From an uncultured Erythrobacter sp. (GTDB lineage Bacteria; Pseudomonadota; Alphaproteobacteria; Sphingomonadales; Sphingomonadaceae): DNA of 64,000 nucleotides. Shown here piece by piece: positions 1 to 7,549 of the stretch. Positions within the stretch are counted from its first letter, which is position 1, and every line of letters begins with the position of its first letter. The stretch is from the NCBI GenBank assembly GCA_947494705.1, contig CANLVN010000003.1:372001-436000 (forward strand). Reading direction: 5' to 3'. A program made the translations under genes and the position numbers. The notes beneath the pieces were generated by a model. The model was not told the DNA's origin and made no database searches. It worked only from the letters and a program-made list of their open reading frames with translations.

Positions 1-555
1 GAGCTCGGTGACTAACTGGAACCACTCATCATTGCGCGGAGAGTGGATCGGTTCGAAAGACAAACGGCTCTCGGTGCCCAAAAGCGCCAGATACGTATAT
101 CCAATTACGAAACGTGGAGCGACCGGGCAATGTGTTCCAATTGCCGTGACCACGCCGATCCCGCCGGGCCCCGTCTGAGCGAACTGCCGATGAGCGTTAG
201 CAATCTCACTATGCCTGACGCCCAGCTCGAAATACAATTGCGGCGGAATTGGATACGGAGTTGAACCGTAGACGACGACCCTTCCTTGAAGCCCTCCCTT
301 CAATTCTGTCCCCGTCGACGAAAGAACATAGTAGCCATCGTATCCTTCGCGAGAGTTGTCAGGAATGAACTCGGCAGCTGTAGCAAGGAAAATGGTATGG
401 GACTTGGCAATAACCTCGTTGACCGGGCGACGCTCCCACTCGACGTAGCCAGTCTTGCATGTTGAGATTGATCGCGCAGCGGCAGCTGGTGTTGCCGCCA
501 CTTGAATGCATGCCGCTAACGGCACGATGGCCCATAGAAGATGCCTGATTTGCAT
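1..555 (-). CDS. Secreted or lipoprotein-like hypothetical protein (3' end cut by window edge)
   Basis: An open frame of 185 codons runs from an ATG at 555 to the left edge without a stop, so the C-terminus is missing. The N-terminus is a hydrophobic export signal; LAAC at residues 13-16 fits a lipobox, while the AAAA-rich stretch around residues 24-27 would fit signal peptidase I. The mature part starts with a Cys near residue 33 and has a VNEVIAKSHTIFLATAAEF segment that faintly recalls NTR/TIMP-like proteins, but I do not recognise the family. Its codon use looks less GC-rich than the core genes further right, and it sits in repeat-rich DNA, so it may be accessory. Confidence 0.6.
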   Translation of the reverse strand, partial: MQIRHLLWAIVPLAACIQVAATPAAAARSISTCKTGYVEWERRPVNEVIAKSHTIFLATAAEFIPDNSREGYDGYYVLSSTGTELKGGLQGRVVVYGSTPYPIPPQLYFELGVRHSEIANAHRQFAQTGPGGIGVVTAIGTHCPVAPRFVIGYTYLALLGTESRLSFEPIHSPRNDEWFQLVTEL

Positions 556-572
556 CGGGTTAGCATAAAGCC

Positions 573-713
573 AAGCCGAATGACCGCAATCGGGTCGTGA
601 GCGGAAAATCCGGTTTCGGCTCAAACCGTGGCAAAGCTGCCAGTCCGCTATCGGGTAGATCGCCCTCCATGCCGAATGTCTGAATATGGGGTGGAAACCA
701 GACATTCGGCTTT
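573..713. repeat. Short palindromic repeat region between two accessory genes
   Basis: GCCGAATGTCT (671-681) and its exact reverse complement AGACATTCGGC (700-710) form an 11-bp inverted repeat with an 18-nt loop, followed by TTT. The core AAGCCGAATGAC also occurs at 573-584, and its reverse complement GTCATTCGGCTT recurs at 1368-1379. The hairpin could end transcription, but its T run is short. Related palindromes are, from memory, common between genes in sphingomonad genomes; that is inference. Confidence 0.5.
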
Positions 714-725
714 ATGTCTGTCGCC

Positions 726-1232
726 TCAACCAAGCTGTCCTCTCAACCAATCGCGCAACCGTCCAAATGACCGGACTGCGGAGGGTTGCGGAAGATCGCT
801 GAGTTTGCTTCCGTTATAGACATTCACCGACCTGCTCACGGAGATGTAAGGCCCGGTGCGCGGCTCGAAGCTCCATCCTGCAAGATACATGTTGGCCTTA
901 GCAGCCGTTTCCCACACCAGTGGAACCGCGCTTGTGAGCCAATCCCCGGTAGGCATGATGTCCTGCCATGCCTCAATGCCGCAGTGTCCTCCCACGTAAT
1001 CAACATCAAAGTCTTGACCACAGTTTTCGAACTCGCGCTTCGCAAGCTGGCAATACTGCGCCTCCATGCCCCAGTTTTCGTCATCACCTGACGTGAGGGG
1101 GTAAAGGTGGAAGCAGACCTTTGGCCCAGAGATGGTTTCATCGGCCGAGTTTGCTATGTCCCGGATCGCTGCTCGCCCATGCAGAAGGTGATCCTCCAGC
1201 GTCCAATCCGGCTCGTCCATCCTCGCGTCCAT
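726..1232 (-). CDS. Hypothetical protein, 168 aa
   Basis: No recognisable family. The protein is soluble and acidic to neutral, has no signal peptide or membrane segment, and has scattered Cys (VCFHLYPL, QYCQL, ENCGQ, GHCGIE) and Trp residues. An aromatic stretch (YLAGWSFEPRTGPYISVSR) near the C-terminus could be a beta-rich fold. I chose ATG 1232; GTG 1238 (behind GAGAGG) and ATG 1220 (behind GAGG) are equally possible. It is flanked on both sides by short palindromic repeats and has no obvious partner gene. The reading frame is clean, but coding status rests only on length and composition. Confidence 0.5.
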   Translation of the reverse strand: MDARMDEPDWTLEDHLLHGRAAIRDIANSADETISGPKVCFHLYPLTSGDDENWGMEAQYCQLAKREFENCGQDFDVDYVGGHCGIEAWQDIMPTGDWLTSAVPLVWETAAKANMYLAGWSFEPRTGPYISVSRSVNVYNGSKLSDLPQPSAVRSFGRLRDWLRGQLG

Positions 1233-1297
1233 CCTCACCTAGCGCCTCTCGCGGAAGAGCGTAGTGGTTTCTAGAATAGGGGACAACGGTTAGAGCC

Positions 1298-1380
1298 GAC
1301 GTTCCTCAACGTCTGTTTCTGGGTCGCAAGCGGACAGTCCGCTTTTAGCTCCTACCGTTGAGAAGCCGTCATTCGGCTTT
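1298..1380. repeat. Cluster of small palindromes and a repeated GTCATTCGGCTTT core
   Basis: GACGTT-cctc-AACGTC (1298-1313) is a 6-bp inverted repeat. AAGCGGAC-a-GTCCGCTT (1328-1344) is a perfect 8-bp palindrome followed by TT. GTCATTCGGCTTT (1368-1380) repeats the 701-713 sequence with one difference. The 1233-1441 stretch between the hypothetical gene and bchJ holds nothing else I can see. Confidence 0.5.
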
Positions 1381-1441
1381 CAGGCATTTATGCGGGTTGC
1401 TTGGGCAAGTGAGTTTGGGGCCGGTTGCGGGCCTCCTGTGA

Positions 1442-2065
1442 TCAGGACGAGATGCGATAACTGTGGATCTGGGACATCTCGGACGCTGGCTGACTAAGCT
1501 CGCAGCGACAGCCCGGAGATACCAAGCGCCTGTACAAACCCTCAAAGACCCCGGCGTACCATTGCAACAGCGATTCCGGCAGCAGGATCGGATCATCGGC
1601 GCCGCTGCGATCTATCTCGAACTCCCACGCGCTGCTGAACCGGATGCGCCCTGCGCCTATGAACGTCCATGCATGTTGACGTATGGCTCGCATCAGCAGG
1701 GCACCCGAAAGCGCGGGCGGCAGAGCCTGCAATAACCGCACTGCCATCGACGGGATTCGGTTGGCGATGATGTAATCGGCGGTTCGGCGCGCAGCCTCTT
1801 GCGTGATTACGAAGCAGTCGAGCGGTTCGCGCAGCGACAGCCAACGGTGCAATCGCAACACGTCCATTTCCGGTATCATCGCGTCGCCCGTGGGGATTTG
1901 CGCGATCTGCGAATTGGCGAGAATGGCGTTTGTTTCCTGCTCGCCAAGGCGTTCGCGCATGGCGATTACGGCGTGGATGACCGCATGGGGACCGATCATC
2001 GCGGGCGCGTCATCCCTGGCCATCGAAAGCTCATGCGACGCGATGGGGGGCCTTTCAATCAACAT
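1442..2065 (-). CDS. bchJ: Bacteriochlorophyll 4-vinyl reductase-type protein BchJ
   Basis: BchJ is a V4R-domain protein of bacteriochlorophyll synthesis. It was first linked to 8-vinyl reduction of divinyl chlorophyllide and is now regarded as an accessory factor, perhaps for tetrapyrrole delivery. Visible family features are MIGPHAVI near the N-terminus, [18 protein letters not shown] and [14 protein letters not shown] in the middle, and a Cys-containing C-terminus (SPGCRCEL). The length of 207 aa is normal. The ATG at 2065 overlaps the last 11 bases of bchE, showing a two-gene operon; an internal ATG at 2023 (MARDDAPAM) is the alternative start. The bchE-bchJ order is the same as in purple-bacterial photosynthesis clusters, but no other photosynthesis gene is visible here. 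Confidence 0.85.
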   Translation of the reverse strand: MLIERPPIASHELSMARDDAPAMIGPHAVIHAVIAMRERLGEQETNAILANSQIAQIPTGDAMIPEMDVLRLHRWLSLREPLDCFVITQEAARRTADYIIANRIPSMAVRLLQALPPALSGALLMRAIRQHAWTFIGAGRIRFSSAWEFEIDRSGADDPILLPESLLQWYAGVFEGLYRRLVSPGCRCELSQPASEMSQIHSYRISS

Positions 2066-3680
2066 TGATACGGTCCCTTTCCCGGCTCTCGGCCCTGCGT
2101 TCGCCGCGCTTTTTCATCTGGACACGGACCGCCTCGCGACGCGCCCTGGCCTGCGCCGCCTTGTCGGCATTGGTCTGCCAGTCGGTTGCGGCATCGGCGG
2201 CCACTTCGCGGGCTTCGTCAATGTGCCAGTCCAGCTGCTTCTTCGTCTGGGGCCCCCAGTAACCCGCCTTGCCCAGATCGTAGAAGGTGCGTTTGAATCC
2301 AGCCCTCAGGAAGGCGTAGAGGCATCCCAGCAGATAGCGCCGCCGGAAACCGGTGCCGCGCAAGGGATAGTGGAACAGCGCCTTTTGCATGTAGAACCGG
2401 CGGTAATTCTTCATCACCCCGTCGAGCAGTTCCCCGCGCTCCATCGCATCGGGCTTCATGATCGGGGTCACGAAATTGTATTTCGAGAAATCGTGGATTT
2501 CGACCTGGTCCTTGATCTCCTCGAACAGCGGGGTGAAGGGCCACGGCGTGTACATCGCCCAGTTGGCAAGATCAGGCTGCCAGTCCCACGCCATGCGGTA
2601 TGTTTCCTCGAGCGTTTCCGGCGTTTCGTTGTCCAGCCCGACGATGAACTGCGCTTCGACGAATATGTCGGCATCGCGCAGCAGCTTGATTGCCTTCTTG
2701 TTCTCCTCGACCTTGGTTTCCTTGTTGAAACGGTCGAGCTTCATCTGCGCCGCCGCTTCAGTGCCGAGGCTGACATGGACCAGCCCCGCGCGGCGATAGA
2801 ACGAGAGCAGTTCTCGGTCGCGATAGATGTCGGTCACGCGGGTGTTGATTCCCCATTTGACCTTGTCCGGCAGGCCGCGGTCGATCAGCTCCTGGCAGAA
2901 CTCAATGAACTTCTTGCGGTTGATTGTGGGTTCCTCGTCCGCGAGGATGAAGAACCCGACACCGTGTTGCTCGTGGAGCTCCTCGATCTCGTCGACGACG
3001 TCCTTCGGGTCGCGGATGCGGTAATCGCGCCAGAACTTCCATTGCGAGCAGAACGAACAGGTGAATGGGCACCCGCGAGCCAGATTTGGGATCGCGACGC
3101 GGGTGCCCAAGGGGAGGTAAGTGTAGAGGTTCCAGTCGAGCACGTCCCAGTCGGGCTTAAGCGTCGACATGTCCTTGACCGTATCGGCGGCGGGGGTCGC
3201 GATGATCTTGTCCAGCTCGCGATAGGCCAGACCCTTGATCCTTGCTGCGTCACGCGGCCAGCGGCCTGCGTCGATCGCGCCGAATAATTCGAGCGCGATT
3301 TCCTCGCCTTCGCCGCGCACGATCACGTCGATATGCGGGGCTTCGGTCAGCACCTGCTTGTACATGAAAGTCGCATGGACCCCGCCCAGAACGCGCACGG
3401 CCTTGGGTACGGTGAGCGCGGCGATCTCCAACACGCGCTCGGCCGCGTAGATCGACGGGGTGATCGAGGTCGTGCCTACGACATCGGGCTGCAACTCCTC
3501 CATTCGACGCGCCAGTTCGTCATCGTCGACCTCTTCGGTCATCGCGTCGATGAAGGTGATGTCGGTGAAGCCTGCGCGCTTGAGAGGCCCTGATAGGTAG
3601 GCGACCCATGCGGGGGGCCATGTGCCGGCGATCTCCGCTCCGCCCGACCGATAATTGGGATGGACAAACAATATCCGCAT
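2055..3680 (-). CDS. bchE: Mg-protoporphyrin IX monomethyl ester oxidative cyclase, anaerobic (BchE)
   Basis: BchE forms the isocyclic fifth ring of bacteriochlorophyll by an oxygen-independent radical reaction using cobalamin, SAM and a 4Fe-4S cluster. Residues 1-150 are a B12-binding-type domain and the radical-SAM core follows, with the cluster cysteines C204, C208 and C211 in [17 protein letters not shown]. The length of 541 aa is normal. I start at ATG 3680, preceded by GGAGGG and giving the conserved [11 protein letters not shown]-terminus; the open frame continues 53 codons upstream without homologous character. bchJ follows with an 11-bp overlap. An FNR/FixK-like site lies 77-90 bp upstream, suggesting induction at low oxygen. 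Aerobic phototrophs usually rely on the oxygen-dependent AcsF cyclase, which is not in this window. Confidence 0.92.
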   Translation of the reverse strand: MRILFVHPNYRSGGAEIAGTWPPAWVAYLSGPLKRAGFTDITFIDAMTEEVDDDELARRMEELQPDVVGTTSITPSIYAAERVLEIAALTVPKAVRVLGGVHATFMYKQVLTEAPHIDVIVRGEGEEIALELFGAIDAGRWPRDAARIKGLAYRELDKIIATPAADTVKDMSTLKPDWDVLDWNLYTYLPLGTRVAIPNLARGCPFTCSFCSQWKFWRDYRIRDPKDVVDEIEELHEQHGVGFFILADEEPTINRKKFIEFCQELIDRGLPDKVKWGINTRVTDIYRDRELLSFYRRAGLVHVSLGTEAAAQMKLDRFNKETKVEENKKAIKLLRDADIFVEAQFIVGLDNETPETLEETYRMAWDWQPDLANWAMYTPWPFTPLFEEIKDQVEIHDFSKYNFVTPIMKPDAMERGELLDGVMKNYRRFYMQKALFHYPLRGTGFRRRYLLGCLYAFLRAGFKRTFYDLGKAGYWGPQTKKQLDWHIDEAREVAADAATDWQTNADKAAQARARREAVRVQMKKRGERRAESRERDRINVD

Positions 3681-3756
3681 GGTTTCGCTCCCTCCAGCGA
3701 GTGTCAATTGCGTCGATCCCTGCGCACAGATGTGACGGGCAGGAAGGGACAGCGCA

Positions 3757-3770
3757 TTGAGATGGATCAA
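3757..3770 (-). promoter_or_regulatory. FNR/FixK-type site upstream of bchE
   Basis: Read toward bchE the site is TTGAT-CCAT-CTCAA, matching 9 of the 10 defined bases of the FNR/FixK consensus TTGAT-N4-ATCAA. Its centre is 83 bp before the bchE start codon, so a class II position (-41.5) would put the transcript start near 3722 and leave a leader of about 40 nt. The rest of 3681-3932 holds no gene. FnrL control of bchE is established in Rhodobacter; that it operates here is inference. Confidence 0.6.
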
Positions 3771-3932
3771 ACAGCGAAGGGTCCCGCCGCGCGGCAGATC
3801 GGCGAGGGCGATTGGAGGATACAGCCCATACCGGCGCATTGCGGCAAGTGACGCACGGACGTTGAAAGTTGTCGGTTTTGGTTCCGGATCTGGCGTGCCG
3901 GCGATGCCGGGCTCAGGCCCTCAAACGCGCCG

Positions 3933-5009
3933 CTACGCCGCCAGCTGCTTGGCCTCGCGGAAGGTTACCATCCGCCTTTGCTCTTCATCCCACAGCGCCA
4001 GCCGGAACGCGCCCAGCGAATTTCTTGCCGTATAGCGGTTGAGATCGTGCAACGCCGGATGCGCCTTCAACACTTCGGGAAGCCGGTAGAAGGGGATCGT
4101 GCTCGACAGGTGGTGGACGTGGTGGATGCCGATATTGCCGGTAAACCAGCGCAGCACCGGAGGCAGGTCGAGATGCGTGCTGCCTTTCAGCGCGGCTTCG
4201 GCAAAGGACCAATCCTGTTTTGCGTCCCAGTGCGCGTGTTCAAACTGGTGCTGGATGTAGAACAGCCATACGCCCGTACTCGCGGCGAACAGCAGGGTCG
4301 GCAGGAATACCGCTGCGGTCACTCCGAACCCGGCAAACCAGACCGGCACGGCGAGGATAGCGAGTGTGACTAGGTTGGTACCCAGCGCGCTGATCCAGAA
4401 TTTCCACCCTTCGCGCATATGCCCGACCGGCAGGCGGTGGCGCAGCAGGAACAGGTAGGCCGGGCCGAAGCCGAGCAGGGTGATCGGGTGGCGGTACAGG
4501 CGATAGCCGAACTTCTGGAGCCGAGATTTCTCGCTGAACTCGCGGACGGTCAGCGTATCGACATCGCCATAACCGCGCTTGTCGAGATTGCCGGTCGCGG
4601 CGTGGTGGCGCGCGTGGCTCTGGCTCCAGCAATCATAGGGGGTGAGGGTGAACACGCCCATCGCGCGCCCGAACCAGTCATTGCCCTTGCGGCTGCGCAG
4701 GAACGCTCCGTGGCCGCAATCGTGCTGGATGATGAACAGGCGAAGCAGGAACAGTCCGGCTAGCGGGGTGAGGGCAAGGGCGAGCCAGTACCCGGCATTC
4801 ACCGCCACGATCATGCCGGCGAACAGGGCAAGGAATGGCAGGATCGTGATCGCCAACTCCCAATAGCTTCGCGCCGGGCTTGGGTCGCGAAACGTCTGGA
4901 GATCGCGCATCAACCGTTTCGGGTCGATATGCGCGTCATCGGATAGGGGCTGGGTTGGCGTGGAGGTGTTCAAATCGATCCCGCTGGTAAGAGAAGTAAT
5001 GCGTGTCAC
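3933..5009 (-). CDS. Acyl-lipid / fatty-acid desaturase (membrane di-iron)
   Basis: This is a membrane-bound desaturase that inserts a double bond into acyl chains using a di-iron centre and oxygen. The three histidine boxes are HDCGH (96-100), HARHH (132-136) and HHVHH (296-300), the order and spacing of the omega-6/delta-12 acyl-lipid type. Hydrophobic spans occur around residues 53-93 and 205-250. The length is 358 aa. The start is a GTG at 5009; no ATG precedes residue 34, so GTG is favoured. It lies head-to-tail with bchE but with a 250-bp gap holding the FNR-like site, so it is probably transcribed separately. A carotenoid-modifying desaturase or hydroxylase is less likely from the box pattern. 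Confidence 0.8.
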   Translation of the reverse strand: MTRITSLTSGIDLNTSTPTQPLSDDAHIDPKRLMRDLQTFRDPSPARSYWELAITILPFLALFAGMIVAVNAGYWLALALTPLAGLFLLRLFIIQHDCGHGAFLRSRKGNDWFGRAMGVFTLTPYDCWSQSHARHHAATGNLDKRGYGDVDTLTVREFSEKSRLQKFGYRLYRHPITLLGFGPAYLFLLRHRLPVGHMREGWKFWISALGTNLVTLAILAVPVWFAGFGVTAAVFLPTLLFAASTGVWLFYIQHQFEHAHWDAKQDWSFAEAALKGSTHLDLPPVLRWFTGNIGIHHVHHLSSTIPFYRLPEVLKAHPALHDLNRYTARNSLGAFRLALWDEEQRRMVTFREAKQLAA

Positions 5010-5045
5010 GCCGGTCTGGCGCGTGCCGCAAAGGTTGCGAAGAGT

Positions 5046-5081
5046 GGTGGCGGCGGGGCCATTTCCGGTCCCGCCGCCACC
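5046..5081 (-). terminator. Hairpin between the M3 peptidase gene and the desaturase gene
   Basis: A perfect 12-bp stem, GGTGGCGGCGGG / CCCGCCGCCACC, encloses a 12-nt loop about 20 bp past the peptidase stop codon. There is no clear T run, so it may be a pause or processing hairpin rather than a classical terminator. Confidence 0.45.
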
Positions 5082-5099
5082 TCTATATAGTGTCGTTCC

Positions 5100-7370
5100 C
5101 TATTGTCCGACAGTGCGCGGCGGAAGTTCGCCATCGGAGACGCTTTCGGCATCACCTTCGGAGCCGCCGGTAAGTCCGCGCGCTTCCAGCATCGGGGTCA
5201 CGTCGGGCTGACGCCCGGCGAAGTTCTCGAACATCTCGAAATAGTCCATCGTCCCGCCGCGGCTGAGCACGGTTTCGCGATAGTGGTCCCCATTTTCGCG
5301 GGTCAGGCCGCCATTGTCGAGGAACCACTTGCGGCTGTCCCGGTCGAGCATTTCGGTCCACAAATAGCTGTAATAGCCAGCCGAATAGCCCGCCGGGTCG
5401 CTGAATATGTGGTTGAAATAGGTGCTGCGATAGCGCGGCGGGACGAGGTCGATTTCCAGACCCAGTTCCTCAAGGCTGCGGCGCTCGAACGCGGTCACTT
5501 CCTCAGGAGTGTCGATCGCGGCGGCTTCCTCGGCCGACAGGGCGCTCCATTTCATGTCGAGCAGGGCGGCTTCGACAGTCTCGCCGAAATCGTAGCCCTG
5601 ATTGAACTTGGAGGCTTCCTGGATCTTCGTGACCATCTCCATCGGGATGGTCTCGCCGGTTTCGTAGTGCTTGGCGTAGTTCTGCAGCACTTCCGGATAG
5701 GTCGCCCACATCTCGTGGACCTGACTGGGATATTCGACGAAGTCGCGCGCGGTGGCCGTGCCCGACAGGCTCTCGTAACGCTGGTCGGCGAAGAAGCCGT
5801 GCAGCGCGTGCCCGAATTCGTGGAACGCCGTTTCGACCCAGTCGAAGCTGACCAGCTGCGGTTCGCCCTCGGAAGCCTTGGGGATGTTGAGCACGTTGTA
5901 GATCACCGGCTTGGTGCCCCACAGGTCGGACTGGTCGACGAAGTTGCTCATCCACGCACCGCCACGCTTGGAGGGGCGCTGGAACGGGTCGAAGTAGAAC
6001 AGGCCCATTTCAGAACCGTCGGCGTCGAACACGGTATAGACCCACACGTCGGGGTGATAGGTCGGCAGGTCGGTGCGACGTTCGAAGGTGAGGCCGTAGA
6101 GTTCCTTGGCCATGTAGAACACGCCGTCCTCGAGCACGCGCTCAAGTTCGAAATATTCCATCATTGCGCCTTCATCGAGGTCGTAGCGCTCGGCCTTGAC
6201 CTTGTTGGCGAAGCGATACCAGTCCCACGGCTGGACCTCGTAATTGCCGCCTTCCTTCGCGATTTCGGCGTTGAGCAGCGCGGCTTCCTCGCGCTGGGTT
6301 GCGGCGAGGGCGGGGACCATCTGCTGCATGAAGTCGAGCGCGGTGTCCGGGGTTTTCGCCATGCGGTCATACATGGCGTAGCTCGCCCAGTCGGGCTCGC
6401 CGAACAGGGCGGCCTTCTCCGCACGCAGGGCCGCGATCTTCGCCAGCAGGGTGCGCGTGTCATATTCGGGATTGGTCCCGTCCGCGCGGTGATAGGACTG
6501 CATGAACAGCGCTTCACGCGTTGCGCGGTTTTCGAGGTTGGGCAGGGAAGGTTGCTGCGTCGTGTTCTGCAGCGCGATCGCATACTTGCCCGGTTCACCC
6601 TTTTCGGTGGCAAGGTCGGCTGCGGCGCGAATGTCCGCGTCGGAAAGCCCGGCGAGTTCCTCCGCCGTGTCGACGATCAGCGGCTGTTCGTTGGTCGCGG
6701 TGCGAACGGTCTGGGCAAATTCGGTGGTGAGGGTGGAAAGCTCGGTGTTGATCGCCTTCACCTGCTCGCGCTCTGCATCGGTCAGCATCGCGCCGGCATG
6801 GACCATGCTGTCATAGGTGTTTTCGAGCAGCTTGGCGTCCTCGACCGTCATCGCCATGGCGGCGCGATTGTCGTAAACCGCCTTAACCCGCTCAAACAGC
6901 GCAGGGTTGAGCGTGATAGAGTCGCTGTGGGCGGAGAGCTTGGGGCTGATTTCGGTGTTGATCGCGTCGATCCCGTCGGTCGAAACCGTACCGGTCAGCG
7001 CGAAGAACACCCGCGCGACGCGGCCCAGCATGCGGCCCGACTTTTCGAGCGCGACGATGGTGTTTTCGAAGGTCGGTTCGGCGGGGTTGTCGATGATGGC
7101 CTGCACTTCGGCCTTCTGGATCGCCATGCCCTGTTCGAAAGCGGGGATGTAATCGTCTTCGCTGATCTTGGTGAAATCGGGCGCAAGGAACGGCAGGTCG
7201 CTGTCCGAAGCGAAATAGCCCGTGCCTTCCGGAATTTCCGGCGAATAGTCGGCGACGGCAGTGTCGGTAACGGATGTGGTCATGTCGGTTTCCTCTCCGT
7301 AGGCGGAGCAGGCGCTGAGCAGCGCGGCTGCGGAAACGGTCGAAAGTATGTGTGCCAGCTTCTTGGCCAT
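5100..7370 (-). CDS. dcp: M3 family zinc oligopeptidase / peptidyl-dipeptidase, lipoprotein
   Basis: A zinc peptidase of the thimet-oligopeptidase family, probably a Dcp-type peptidyl-dipeptidase that trims short peptides. The catalytic motif HEFGH lies at residues 517-521 in ETAFHEFGHALHGFF, and the 756-aa length suits the family. The start at ATG 7370 gives a signal peptide ending in LLSAC (Cys 21), a good lipobox; periplasmic or membrane-anchored placement follows. The open frame extends 38 codons further up, but that part is charged and AAGGGG precedes the ATG. It diverges from the kefB-like gene across about 180 bp. OpdA or another M3B member cannot be excluded, hence the tentative symbol. 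Confidence 0.85.
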   Translation of the reverse strand: MAKKLAHILSTVSAAALLSACSAYGEETDMTTSVTDTAVADYSPEIPEGTGYFASDSDLPFLAPDFTKISEDDYIPAFEQGMAIQKAEVQAIIDNPAEPTFENTIVALEKSGRMLGRVARVFFALTGTVSTDGIDAINTEISPKLSAHSDSITLNPALFERVKAVYDNRAAMAMTVEDAKLLENTYDSMVHAGAMLTDAEREQVKAINTELSTLTTEFAQTVRTATNEQPLIVDTAEELAGLSDADIRAAADLATEKGEPGKYAIALQNTTQQPSLPNLENRATREALFMQSYHRADGTNPEYDTRTLLAKIAALRAEKAALFGEPDWASYAMYDRMAKTPDTALDFMQQMVPALAATQREEAALLNAEIAKEGGNYEVQPWDWYRFANKVKAERYDLDEGAMMEYFELERVLEDGVFYMAKELYGLTFERRTDLPTYHPDVWVYTVFDADGSEMGLFYFDPFQRPSKRGGAWMSNFVDQSDLWGTKPVIYNVLNIPKASEGEPQLVSFDWVETAFHEFGHALHGFFADQRYESLSGTATARDFVEYPSQVHEMWATYPEVLQNYAKHYETGETIPMEMVTKIQEASKFNQGYDFGETVEAALLDMKWSALSAEEAAAIDTPEEVTAFERRSLEELGLEIDLVPPRYRSTYFNHIFSDPAGYSAGYYSYLWTEMLDRDSRKWFLDNGGLTRENGDHYRETVLSRGGTMDYFEMFENFAGRQPDVTPMLEARGLTGGSEGDAESVSDGELPPRTVGQ

Positions 7371-7549
7371 TATCTGAATACCCCTTGAGTGGTAGGTCCG
7401 GTTGTATCCCCCCGGTGAAATGCCGTCTTGCTTAGCAGACGGATTCTGGCGCAGACTTGAACAGCGCTTTGCAATGAAATGCAAGCTATGCCGGACTAAA
7501 GCCTAAAGCGTATGGCGGGCCGGTTTCTACGGGGGTAGCACATGCGTCG

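Noticed and set aside
43..264. A 73-codon plus-strand frame at the left edge
   Set aside because: It lies antisense to the better-supported exported-protein frame, which has a signal peptide.
1285..1305. AACG and GTTCC in the order of a minus-strand EcfG promoter upstream of the 168-aa gene
   Set aside because: The spacer is only about 12 bp rather than 16-17.
1803..3287. A 494-codon frame opposite bchE and bchJ
   Set aside because: It spans two well-supported genes antisense, and the product is low-complexity without motifs.
3681..3730. PpsR/CrtJ sites (TGT-N12-ACA) upstream of bchE
   Set aside because: TGT...ACA pairs are present but with 15 or 21 bases between them, not 12.
5103..7388. 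A 761-codon open frame on the plus strand opposite the M3 peptidase
   Set aside because: It mirrors the peptidase gene exactly, has no ribosome site or family motif, and arises from high GC codon bias in the real gene.
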